A stretch of 25,355 bases of DNA. It comes from Candidatus Poseidoniaceae archaeon (GTDB lineage Archaea; Thermoplasmatota; Poseidoniia; Poseidoniales; Poseidoniaceae). This document shows, one piece after another, positions 17,146-24,702 of the stretch. The stretch covers positions 1 through 25,355 of the forward strand of contig JAQXFJ010000055.1 in assembly GCA_029250385.1 (NCBI GenBank), written 5' to 3'. Under the pieces are notes generated by a model. It worked only from the letters and a program-made list of their open reading frames with translations, ran no database searches and was not told the DNA's origin. Position numbers and translations under genes: made by a program. Positions within the stretch are counted from its first letter, which is position 1. Every line of letters begins with the position of its first letter.

Positions 17146-18147
17146 CCAACCCCATTGCAGTTTGCCAATATTATCCTCAGGGAAGGTATTTCTAACTAAT
17201 TCGACTAATTGGTTAAATCTAGTTTTATCTGTTTCAATTTTAGACTCACAATCTAAAACATAACTACTGTAATGCTCCATGTAAAGGTCGATATATTGGT
17301 TTAGTAAATCCCTAATTTGGTTATTGAAAGGCTCAATAAACTCAGCTGCAGGCTCGCCAATCATATCAAGAATTATGTCTGGCTCTAATAATCTTGAATC
17401 ATCCCATATAATCCCTTTGGCCTTGGATTTTTCACTAAGAGAGCGCTTGGTTTCTTCGACAAATAATGAGGTGTTTAGTAGGCCGGACAAAACTGTTTCC
17501 GCATTACTTTGACCTCCTAACAATATTGCTAAATTATTCCTTGATTCAACAAAACCGTAAGGATCACCTCGAACCCCCGCTTCTTCTGCATCGATATTTG
17601 TTCTGATACGCCAAGCAGAGTTTATGGTTTCCGAAATTAGCATTGGAGAGCGTACTTCTGAGATTTGCTGACCGGCTGGTTGAGCAGATAGGATATCGAG
17701 ATATGGGGTAACTAGTTTGGCGAGAAATGCATCAATTGTTGATATTGGAGCGTCTTCAAGACTGGTAAGTAACATTTCAACGTCGCCAGAATTAATCGAA
17801 TGCAGGTTGATATCGGTCTTACTTAGCCTACTTCTAATTCGGCTTCGTAGTTCTGCAGCGGCTTTTCGAGTGAAAGTAATCGCCACAACTTCACTGGGCA
17901 AGAGACCTTTCCACTCAACAAGACCGGTCCTTTCCCGGGCCGGTGCTCTTAGGGAGCCGTGACCTTGTAAAGGCGTTCTTGGCCCGTTTGGCAGCAATTC
18001 TTTGGCCCTTTGATGCTGCGCGAGTAGATGTTGTACATATCGTTCAGCCATTACGGTAGTTTTTCCGGTCCCTGCACCAGCATCAATCGCAATATGTTTG
18101 TCTAAATCTAAGCCCATCAGCTGACTGTTATTGAACGGAAAACTCAT
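17143..18147 (-). CDS. addA: AddA-like helicase, N-terminal part (Walker A to motif Ib)
   Basis: This is the motor-domain N-terminus of a UvrD/RecB-type helicase, 334 residues from the ATG at 18147. Walker A 'GAGTGKT' is at 24-30, motif Ia 'TFTRKAAAELRSRI' starts at about 91, and 'STIDAF' (motif Ib region) is at about 136-141. It ends at an in-frame TAA before motif II. The ATG overlaps the AddB-like stop as ATGA and has GGAGG 7 nt upstream; the longer GTG start at 18177 would put that site inside the gene. Coupled translation with the AddB-like partner fits a two-subunit complex acting on DNA double-strand ends. Alone, this fragment lacks the Walker B and would be inactive. Confidence 0.83.
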   Translation of the reverse strand: MSFPFNNSQLMGLDLDKHIAIDAGAGTGKTTVMAERYVQHLLAQHQRAKELLPNGPRTPLQGHGSLRAPARERTGLVEWKGLLPSEVVAITFTRKAAAELRSRIRSRLSKTDINLHSINSGDVEMLLTSLEDAPISTIDAFLAKLVTPYLDILSAQPAGQQISEVRSPMLISETINSAWRIRTNIDAEEAGVRGDPYGFVESRNNLAILLGGQSNAETVLSGLLNTSLFVEETKRSLSEKSKAKGIIWDDSRLLEPDIILDMIGEPAAEFIEPFNNQIRDLLNQYIDLYMEHYSSYVLDCESKIETDKTRFNQLVELVRNTFPEDNIGKLQWGW

Positions 18148-21100
18148 GGCTCCGCCTCCAAAGAGGAAGTTGGACACATTCTGCGGACTTTACAATAATT
18201 GCAATTATTACTGACCGTTGGATTTGCCTCGCCAGAATTAGCACTATTTATTACGCGGATTGCTGTTGTCAATCTTTCATCCAACCACGCTCTAAAGCCA
18301 TTGCTTTCCCTTGGTGAATGTTCCTGTTTATCACGATAAGTATTGCTGGTGTAAGTTGTGATATTACCAATGCTTTGTTCATCAACTAAATCAATAAAAT
18401 CCCGATCTAATTCGACATAATACTGAGTATCTTCTCCAACCTCGGTAATACCTACGCCAATAACTCGATCTTTGGGATAGGCAGCCTCCCAAGCCTTGGC
18501 GTATAGAGCCAGTTGTAATTCATCAAAGATAGCCCGCCTATGCCTGTCCCCACGGTCTTTTAATTTCGGACCATTTACAGTTTTCATATCTCTAATTAAG
18601 ATTAATCGCCCTTCGCCTGGCCTATCTGGGAGATATAATTCATCAACTCTATCCACTCGCCCAGATAGCGTAAAGCTTTGACTTTGCCCAGAATCCGTTT
18701 GACCTTCAACGGTTAATTGGTGGTCTTTATTGGTCCCAATTCGCCATTCACACACCAACGCAGCCGACTGTTTTAATGCCAAACTGGCTTGAAGATAATT
18801 GTGAACTTTACCACCTGGTTCAAGTTCGATTTCGCCGTCAATACATTGCTGTAGCTGTTCTGGGTCCACCCCAATTAATTCCCTACAACGGTGTACTGAA
18901 ACTGCATTTTTCCTATTAATCCAAGGGCTTTCTGTCTTAAGATATTCAAGTGCAGTTTGCCAAAGAGACTGTTCATCACCTAAATTTGATAAGTATAGTG
19001 GCCTAGAATTCTCTAGCGGTTGTTCAAGAATAGGCGTCCCGATTTGAGATAATATCTCTGCTTCAATATCATGCATCAACATTCCTCGTGTTCTGTTGTC
19101 GATATCCTCGTCTTGAGTCTCGACAGTTGATAATTTCAAGAAGTCAACTAACCAGGCTTGTCTTGGACACTTCAACCAAGATTGTAATCGGTATGGAGAC
19201 CAGCGTTTTGGAGCTATTATTTCCCCGGTATGGCCCATAACAGATTGTATTGTTGCATCTAAATCATGTTGCATTGGCAACGGGCGAGGGTCGATGGCTG
19301 GGCTAGTGATATTGCCATTTATTCGCACCCCTAGATTTGGCCATGTGGAATTACCTCTAGTATCAGATTCTGCAGATTTATGACCTGGTTGGAGGTTTAA
19401 TTTACTGTAAGAAATCATACCATTTCTAGCATCCCAAGGTAGTGTTTCGCCTATCTCAACGCTTTTTATTGTCGCTTGATTATTATGTCTTTCAGTATTA
19501 ATCGGCAATTCCATGGACATGGCTACAGAATTTTTGCTATTAGGTAGTTTTTCGGGCATTATACCGGCTCTAAGTGATAGCCCAGAGCGTTGTCTAACAT
19601 CCCTGCCACGTGTTCCTGTTTTTGTTCCATATTGAACTCCTTCTAATGTTTCAGTCGAAAATAACCTTAATTTTAATGATTTTTTGCCTGTAGTTTCAAC
19701 CAAATCCCATGCGCGTTGATTGTTATCAGGGGAGTATGACGACTGTTCAACAAATTTTGGAGGTTGAGCAAATATTTTCTCATCCGTTGAAATATCTCCT
19801 AGCCATTCCGCAAGCGGCGGGCTTGGAGTTGCGGCTTCATCTAATGAAGTATCAATAACAATCATGTTTTCACAAGAATTGAGTAAATGGCGTAATTGAT
19901 GGCGCGCTTGTCGTATTTTGATGTCTGAATTACTTAGACCAAGTTTGACTTTTGTCAATTGATCTAGCCATGGTACGCTATTTGGTTTCATTGACCAAGA
20001 ATCTGAGTCCAAGCCTGCTAATATCATAATATCTGCAGTTTGACCAAACGCGTCGCTTGGAGCCATTATCTTGACATTATCACATTCAATTCTCAGTTTT
20101 ATATTCTGTTCTTTGCTGATAATCATATTGATTATATCGATGAAATTTAGCTCGGAATTATTATCTTTCCTTGTTAGACTTTGGAGTTCAAAACATGTTG
20201 CTGTCAACGTGTTTACTGCATTTATACATCGGTTGAACTCTTTATCGTCTAGCATTAGGTTTTCCCAATTAATACATTTGATTAAGGATTCTAGCATTGC
20301 TAATCCTGTTTCGGGTTTAGATATCAAAGGTAAATTTTGCCCCGAATGACAACCAATCAATTTTTCTGTGAGTATCTCTTTGTCAATTAATGGACTGCAT
20401 AGTCTAATTACGTTGGCTAGCCACCATTGTGTCTCTTCTTGTTTTACCGACGCTTGGTCATCAAAATCACCTAATTGATGCATTTTATTTGCTAGTGTTT
20501 GTAGCCACCTTTCTCCTGCCCCAGGCCCTCCAAGAACGTGAAAACTACGTGAGATTTTCTCTAGGATATCTATGTGTGGCCGGGGTTTGATTAATGGATT
20601 TTCAGGATGGTCAATTTCATTCTCAAACTGAATGGTTAAATTAGCGCTATTTGCTAAGCGGCGTATTCGTTCAAATGACCACGCTTCTAAACCGGTGCAC
20701 AGAGACAAATGATAGACTAGTTCTTGAATTAATGGGACCTCTCCAATTACCGATTCTACTGGATTGCCTAGTATCCCTTCAGCTCTGAGCCGTTCCTCCC
20801 AATTGTTTCGTCTGGCTTCTATTGCTGCATCAACGATTATTATCTTTTGATCTTGAATGAGACTTATGTCGTCTAACAAATTAAATGTGGCATCCACGAT
20901 ATGTTCCGCCCTCTCAACCATAATGCGGTGATAATTGGGCAGTCTAGATTTGCCTACTGCTGAGAGCCAAGAGGCTTCCTGAGACTCTTCTGACAACTCG
21001 TGTTGAGGGACCCAGTTCGGAATTTCTGATTGCTTGCACCAGGCTATATCTTTCAGATAAGCCCCCCCGTAACCTAATCTAAAGCGACCTGGGTTCGATA

Positions 21101-21791
21101 ATTGGTGAACAGGTATTTTTTCTGCTAAGCAATTGAAGATTTCTCGCTCAATGGCGGTAAATTCTGGTGGCTGATTCAATAATAAAATTCCGTCTACTCC
21201 ATTAAGAGTAAACGGTAAAGAATTAGTGTCTTGACTAAGTAGTACTTGATGTAGTCTGATATTCATTAAATCGGGATGAATTCCTGCGCATTCATCTTCG
21301 ATACGGTGAAGCACTTTTCGAAACTCTTCCACACCAGGGTCAGTATCCCAAATAGGAAGTTTTGGTAAGCAAGTAAGCTCTTTATGCAACGTCTGGAGTC
21401 TTTGCGTTTTGGTCAAACTCCACTGGTTTTCCTGCCTATGAATGAATGGGAACCTACCTTTTTTTGCTCTAATTATACATTCATGATGTACGAGGCCTAG
21501 CAATATGCTATCATCATCCAAAACTTTTGGCTGACGATAATCGGTTAGCAAAGCTCTAACAAGGCGTTTAATGGTTAGATGCTTTGAGGAATCTACTGAA
21601 GGTTTCTTTGATGAGATTTGTGAGAGGTAATCTTGTCGGGCTGATTCACTGGGATAGATAATTACGACATTATTGGCCAAGTCGTCAATTATGGCCTTAT
21701 CTAGCCAATCGGGTACTAATTTACCACTAGGAGTAGATTCAATAGTGACTCCTTTAGTAAATTCCACTTCATCACACCCCGTACATTCCAT
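18144..21791 (-). CDS. addB: AddB-like subunit with iron-sulfur PD-(D/E)XK nuclease
   Basis: This 1215-residue protein (from the ATG at 21791; a TTG at 21794 adds one) is the likely partner of AddA. Counted from the TTG, the C-terminal nuclease has His908, Asp1048 in 'GRVDRVD', 'RDMKT' at 1068-1072 (Asp1069, Lys1071) and 'QLALY' at 1094-1098. Four cysteines, 876 in 'LKCPRQAW' and 1198, 1201, 1207 near the end, reproduce the spacing of the AddB iron-sulfur staple. The N-terminal ~800 residues resemble a degenerate helicase fold ('VVIIYPSESARQDYL' where a P-loop would be, 'ADIMILAGLDSDSW' at 587-600) with no Walker A. It probably guides DNA rather than hydrolysing ATP. No clear Shine-Dalgarno site is present; a hairpin precedes the start. 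Confidence 0.83.
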   Translation of the reverse strand: MECTGCDEVEFTKGVTIESTPSGKLVPDWLDKAIIDDLANNVVIIYPSESARQDYLSQISSKKPSVDSSKHLTIKRLVRALLTDYRQPKVLDDDSILLGLVHHECIIRAKKGRFPFIHRQENQWSLTKTQRLQTLHKELTCLPKLPIWDTDPGVEEFRKVLHRIEDECAGIHPDLMNIRLHQVLLSQDTNSLPFTLNGVDGILLLNQPPEFTAIEREIFNCLAEKIPVHQLSNPGRFRLGYGGAYLKDIAWCKQSEIPNWVPQHELSEESQEASWLSAVGKSRLPNYHRIMVERAEHIVDATFNLLDDISLIQDQKIIIVDAAIEARRNNWEERLRAEGILGNPVESVIGEVPLIQELVYHLSLCTGLEAWSFERIRRLANSANLTIQFENEIDHPENPLIKPRPHIDILEKISRSFHVLGGPGAGERWLQTLANKMHQLGDFDDQASVKQEETQWWLANVIRLCSPLIDKEILTEKLIGCHSGQNLPLISKPETGLAMLESLIKCINWENLMLDDKEFNRCINAVNTLTATCFELQSLTRKDNNSELNFIDIINMIISKEQNIKLRIECDNVKIMAPSDAFGQTADIMILAGLDSDSWSMKPNSVPWLDQLTKVKLGLSNSDIKIRQARHQLRHLLNSCENMIVIDTSLDEAATPSPPLAEWLGDISTDEKIFAQPPKFVEQSSYSPDNNQRAWDLVETTGKKSLKLRLFSTETLEGVQYGTKTGTRGRDVRQRSGLSLRAGIMPEKLPNSKNSVAMSMELPINTERHNNQATIKSVEIGETLPWDARNGMISYSKLNLQPGHKSAESDTRGNSTWPNLGVRINGNITSPAIDPRPLPMQHDLDATIQSVMGHTGEIIAPKRWSPYRLQSWLKCPRQAWLVDFLKLSTVETQDEDIDNRTRGMLMHDIEAEILSQIGTPILEQPLENSRPLYLSNLGDEQSLWQTALEYLKTESPWINRKNAVSVHRCRELIGVDPEQLQQCIDGEIELEPGGKVHNYLQASLALKQSAALVCEWRIGTNKDHQLTVEGQTDSGQSQSFTLSGRVDRVDELYLPDRPGEGRLILIRDMKTVNGPKLKDRGDRHRRAIFDELQLALYAKAWEAAYPKDRVIGVGITEVGEDTQYYVELDRDFIDLVDEQSIGNITTYTSNTYRDKQEHSPRESNGFRAWLDERLTTAIRVINSANSGEANPTVSNNCNYCKVRRMCPTSSLEAEP
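18155..18159 (-). promoter_or_regulatory. Shine-Dalgarno GGAGG deciding the AddA-like start
   Basis: GGAGG lies inside the last codons of the AddB-like gene, 7 nt before the ATG at 18147 that overlaps the TGA stop as ATGA. This is a standard translational-coupling layout and excludes the GTG at 18177 as the preferred start. Confidence 0.65.
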
Positions 21792-21797
21792 CAAACT

Positions 21798-21823
21798 GGC
21801 GGCAGTTATTGAAGACTACCGCC
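21798..21823 (-). promoter_or_regulatory. 9-bp hairpin in the leader of the AddB-like gene
   Basis: On the minus strand GGCGGTAGT and ACTGCCGCC pair over 9 bp (one G-U pair) around an 8-nt loop. The element ends 6 nt before the ATG at 21791, just where a ribosome binding site would be expected but is not seen. It could block initiation, or be an operator for a dimeric regulator. On the plus strand the same stem has a C-A mismatch, which favours function in the leftward transcript. Confidence 0.5.
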
Positions 21824-21902
21824 GTTTTACCAAATAAATGCCATATTTAGAGCAGAATCAAATTACAGATGAGTTAAAGTTCAACATTGACTTAGGGGTG
21901 GC
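21824..21902. promoter_or_regulatory. Divergent promoter region between the AddB-like and thioredoxin-fold genes
   Basis: This AT-rich gap holds both promoters. TTTATTT on the minus strand (21832-21838) and CATATTTAG on the plus strand (21842-21850) are candidate TATA-like elements. GGGGTGG at 21895-21901 is the probable ribosome binding site of the rightward gene. Confidence 0.4.
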
Positions 21903-22808
21903 ATGCGAAAGGTTCTGGCTTTTTCCTTAGTCTTCTTTTTTGTTATGATGTCTGCGTCAACCTCAGTTGCAAAGCCTGCTGTTGAAACCAGTAATGGTCC
22001 GGTCTTTGGCGGCCAACACGCCGACATCAATAACCAATCGAATCAGACTGCTAAAATTAGTGTATTGCCAGCTGTCGCAGAAGACTTTACCGCTACTTGG
22101 TGCACAAATTGTGTAAAAGTTGAGCATGCTCTTGATGAACTTGAAGTTGAGGGGTTATTACAGAAATATGAATTTCATGTAAATCCAGATCTAGATGAAT
22201 CTGGTTTTGGATCTGTAGACATCACTCAACATCTTGATGCGCGATATGGTGCTGAAAGCCCCCCTCTAGTTGCCATTAATGGAACCATCAAGAAACACGG
22301 TAGCCTTCCAGAGTCTGATAGTTTGGTAAATGACTACCGAAGCATGATGGTAAGCCCGTTGGATTTAGGGGAGGCATACTCATCATTTATGTGGACTCCA
22401 TCAACAGATAATATGGGAATTATAAATTGGAATCTAGATGCTGATTTATCTGCTTATCCAGAAGCAACTTTGAGTGTTAATGCGTGGATAGTTGAACAAT
22501 CTGCTGACTTTGATGGCGGAAGTAATGGACAAGGAACTTATTTTGATTTAGTACGGCAAATTACTGACTTGGGAAGCAATCCTCAAGGAACGGCAAATAT
22601 TACCATTCCAACCGCTCATGATGGTGATGATTTAGAAGTGCATTTAGTTTACCTGCTCAACATGCCAGTCGTAGAAGAGCCGCTTGATGAAAAAGAATGC
22701 TTGTTACCGGAGGGTTGTGAAGATGAGACTAAGGCAATACCCGGTTTTGGAGTCATGATTACTTTGCTTGCAGGGTTTTCTGCTGCATTAGTTGCTAGAA
22801 GAGTATGA
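21903..22808 (+). CDS. Secreted thioredoxin-fold protein with PGF-CTERM archaeosortase signal
   Basis: The 301-residue product starts with a Sec-type signal peptide (basic 'MRK', hydrophobic to about residue 18, likely cleavage near 'SVAKP'). A thioredoxin-like active site follows: 'TATWCTNC' with Cys67 and Cys70 and a helix 'VEHALDEL', then 'SPPLVAING' with the cis-proline type turn. Residues ~150-260 are a beta-rich extension with an acidic bias. The C-terminus has 'PGFG', a hydrophobic helix and a terminal 'ARR', the layout of the PGF-CTERM signal that archaeosortase A processes for lipid anchoring at the cell surface. The role is probably extracellular thiol-disulfide exchange. It is convergent with the threonine aldolase gene, 4 nt apart. 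The ATG has GGGGTGG directly before it. Confidence 0.85.
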   Translation: MRKVLAFSLVFFFVMMSASTSVAKPAVETSNGPVFGGQHADINNQSNQTAKISVLPAVAEDFTATWCTNCVKVEHALDELEVEGLLQKYEFHVNPDLDESGFGSVDITQHLDARYGAESPPLVAINGTIKKHGSLPESDSLVNDYRSMMVSPLDLGEAYSSFMWTPSTDNMGIINWNLDADLSAYPEATLSVNAWIVEQSADFDGGSNGQGTYFDLVRQITDLGSNPQGTANITIPTAHDGDDLEVHLVYLLNMPVVEEPLDEKECLLPEGCEDETKAIPGFGVMITLLAGFSAALVARRV

Positions 22809-22812
22809 GACT

Positions 22813-23859
22813 TCACGCACTAATAGCCCTAAACACCTCAATGGCTTGATCAATATCTTCATCCGTCACATGGAGATGGGTTACTGCCCTTACTGCGGTT
22901 GGCCCGACGTCCAGTACATCTATTCCGTGATTAGATAATTGCGCCATTAGTTTCTTGGCACCCATTTTACTGTCGATATAAACCATATTGGTTTCAACTG
23001 AATTTAAATCCACAGAATATTCATCCATCTCATTTAGTGCAATTGCCAGTCGCTTAGCTCTAGAATGATCTTCTGATAGACGCTCAATATTATTGTCTAA
23101 TGCATACATACCAGCAGCGGCTAGAATACCGGATTGCCTCATCCCGCCACCAAACATCTTTCTCCAACGACTCGCTTTAGCAATAAAGTCTGTTGAACCA
23201 ACAAGCAAACTCCCCACTGGCGCTCCTAGGCCTTTGGACAAACAGATAGATACCGAATCAAATTCTTTCAACATACGGCTAACTGGCGTATTGGTCTTAA
23301 TTGATGCATTGAAAATTCTTGCCCCATCCATGTGAACTTGACAACCGTGTTCGTGTGCTATTTTAGCAACATTATCGAGATTTTCTTGAGAATAACATGT
23401 TCCCCCACCACGATTTGCGGTATTTTCAACGCATACCAAAGTGCCGTCTGGATAGTGTCCTAAACTGCCCTCAGCCTTTCTAATCGCCTTGCTTAATAAT
23501 TCGGGAGTTAGTTGCCCTTTATTGCCATCGACAAGCGCAACTGAGACACCCGACATTACTGCATAACCGCCGCCCTCATACTGATAGATGTGGCTAGTTC
23601 TTTCCATTACTATTTCATCTCCAGGAGAAGTGTGTGCCCTAATTGCTACCGCATTAGACATGGTTCCTGAAGGAACAAATAATGCGGATTCCATTCCACA
23701 TATTTCTGCAATCCTGGCTTCAAGTGCTTTGACTGTTGGGTCGTCTTGCAATACATCATCGCCGACTTTGGCTGCCATCATAGCCTCTAACATCGCCTTT
23801 GTCGGCTGTGTCACCGTATCACTTCTCATGTCAATTCGGTCAGAATTGTACTCGCGCAT
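22813..23859 (-). CDS. ltaE: Low-specificity L-threonine aldolase (PLP fold type I)
   Basis: This enzyme splits L-threonine or L-allo-threonine into glycine and acetaldehyde. The 348 residues match the family length. 'DMRSDTVTQPT' at 10-20 and 'VGDDVLQDDPT' at 32-42 are signature segments, 'GTMSNA' at 65-70 holds cofactor contacts, 'HMDGAR' at 176-181 contains the Asp facing the PLP ring, and Lys209 in 'CLSKGLGAP' is the Schiff-base lysine. GGTGG just upstream supports the ATG. It lies 41 nt downstream of the Pth2 genes on the same strand. It can supply glycine from threonine and acts in the cytoplasm. Confidence 0.94.
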   Translation of the reverse strand: MREYNSDRIDMRSDTVTQPTKAMLEAMMAAKVGDDVLQDDPTVKALEARIAEICGMESALFVPSGTMSNAVAIRAHTSPGDEIVMERTSHIYQYEGGGYAVMSGVSVALVDGNKGQLTPELLSKAIRKAEGSLGHYPDGTLVCVENTANRGGGTCYSQENLDNVAKIAHEHGCQVHMDGARIFNASIKTNTPVSRMLKEFDSVSICLSKGLGAPVGSLLVGSTDFIAKASRWRKMFGGGMRQSGILAAAGMYALDNNIERLSEDHSRAKRLAIALNEMDEYSVDLNSVETNMVYIDSKMGAKKLMAQLSNHGIDVLDVGPTAVRAVTHLHVTDEDIDQAIEVFRAISA

Positions 23860-23900
23860 GAGTCCACCAAGTTGCCATCATTGATGAATTAGGCGGAAAA

Positions 23901-24314
23901 TCACAGTAGTTTTAGATGACCGGTTAATGTGTCGAGTTTCTCATCTTGAGCAGGGCCAAAAGCAATCACGGTTAATGACCCACTAGGAATTTGTGTCTTC
24001 CCAGCATCGTTAACTCTAACTGTTTGAATTCCTAGTTTTATAGCATGTTTTTCTAATTCCAATAATTCATCTTGGGTAGTTTTTAAGCAGACTTTTTTTT
24101 GTCCTGATTTCAACCATGCATCGAGTAAATTAGGCTTATTAGCGCCCAATTTTATTGTTGCAGACACCGATGCGTGACCTGATTGAGCGGCAATTTTACC
24201 TTTGCCCATCTTGAGGTCATGATTAATCACCAACACCAACTTAAATGGTCCATTTGGTACGGAGTCTGAACTTTTAGGTGCTGTTAATTGATGAATAAAT
24301 GAACGCATACCCAT
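23901..24314 (-). CDS. pth2: Peptidyl-tRNA hydrolase Pth2, first copy
   Basis: Pth2 releases peptides from drop-off peptidyl-tRNAs in archaea and eukaryotes. The core family pattern is present: 'LVLVINHDLKMGKGKIAAQ', 'HASVSA', 'GQKKVCLK', 'VNDAGKTQIPSGSLTVIAFGPA' and a 'GHLKLL' end. Length from the ATG at 24314 is 137 residues. That ATG has GGTGA at 24320-24324, so I prefer it to the GTG at 24323, which falls inside the ribosome site. About 23 extra N-terminal residues precede the core. It lies 13 nt downstream of a second Pth2 gene and is more divergent ('SGHAS' for the usual 'CSHAA'). Confidence 0.9.
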   Translation of the reverse strand: MGMRSFIHQLTAPKSSDSVPNGPFKLVLVINHDLKMGKGKIAAQSGHASVSATIKLGANKPNLLDAWLKSGQKKVCLKTTQDELLELEKHAIKLGIQTVRVNDAGKTQIPSGSLTVIAFGPAQDEKLDTLTGHLKLL

Positions 24315-24319
24315 AATTT

Positions 24320-24324
24320 TCACC
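24320..24324 (-). promoter_or_regulatory. Shine-Dalgarno GGTGA deciding the first Pth2 start
   Basis: GGTGA ends 5 nt before the ATG at 24314. It overlaps the alternative GTG start at 24323, which argues against that start. Confidence 0.6.
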
Positions 24325-24327
24325 TAC

Positions 24328-24702
24328 CTAATATGGCTTTAATTCGCCAACGAGTAAATCGATTATTCGTCTGGGAGCGGGGCCAATTCCAAGCACTGTA
24401 ATCGTTCCGGGGGGAATTTCTGTATGTCCTGCGTCTTTCACTAAATTAGTGATAATCCCGGCTGATTTTGCCTGCCCCATCAAAATTCGTAGTGATTCTT
24501 CATCTTTTACCGATAAGCAAACTTTTCTTGCTCCGCCATTGGTCCAACGCTCGAATATTCTTGCCTCACTTTTTTTGGCTTGTAGTGAGCACGATACTGC
24601 TGCATGTGAACATTGTACTGCAAGTTTACCTGCAGATAATTTGAGGTCTTTTCTAACAACCAATGCCATGGAAGGCACGTCATGATCCGATAACATATCC
24701 AT
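24328..24702 (-). CDS. pth2: Peptidyl-tRNA hydrolase Pth2, second copy
   Basis: This is a full Pth2 homologue of 124 residues. 'MALVVRKDLKLSAGKLAVQCSHAAV' (in two overlapping parts, about 12-36), 'GGARKVCLSV', 'VKDAGHTEIPPGTITVLGIGP' and 'VGELKPY' follow the family pattern closely. The first ATG (24702) overlaps the ECF-type gene by 23 nt; Met12 (24669) would match the canonical N-terminus. It sits directly upstream of the first copy, and the two proteins are clearly homologous but quite different, so the duplication is old. Which one is the main enzyme cannot be told; this one is closer to the family consensus. Confidence 0.9.
   Translation of the reverse strand: MDMLSDHDVPSMALVVRKDLKLSAGKLAVQCSHAAVSCSLQAKKSEARIFERWTNGGARKVCLSVKDEESLRILMGQAKSAGIITNLVKDAGHTEIPPGTITVLGIGPAPRRIIDLLVGELKPY

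Noticed and set aside
17136..17146. The sequence GGTAAGT around the AddA-like stop looks like a eukaryotic 5' splice donor.
   Set aside because: No archaeal spliceosomal introns are known, the frame is uninterrupted after the stop, and no matching acceptor is needed to restore coding.
13315..21794. A defence island (restriction, CRISPR or Lhr/Gajet-like helicase-nuclease system).
   Set aside because: The iron-sulfur cysteine spacing, the pairing and the motif order fit AddAB; neighbouring genes are housekeeping and there are no repeats or methylases with target domains.
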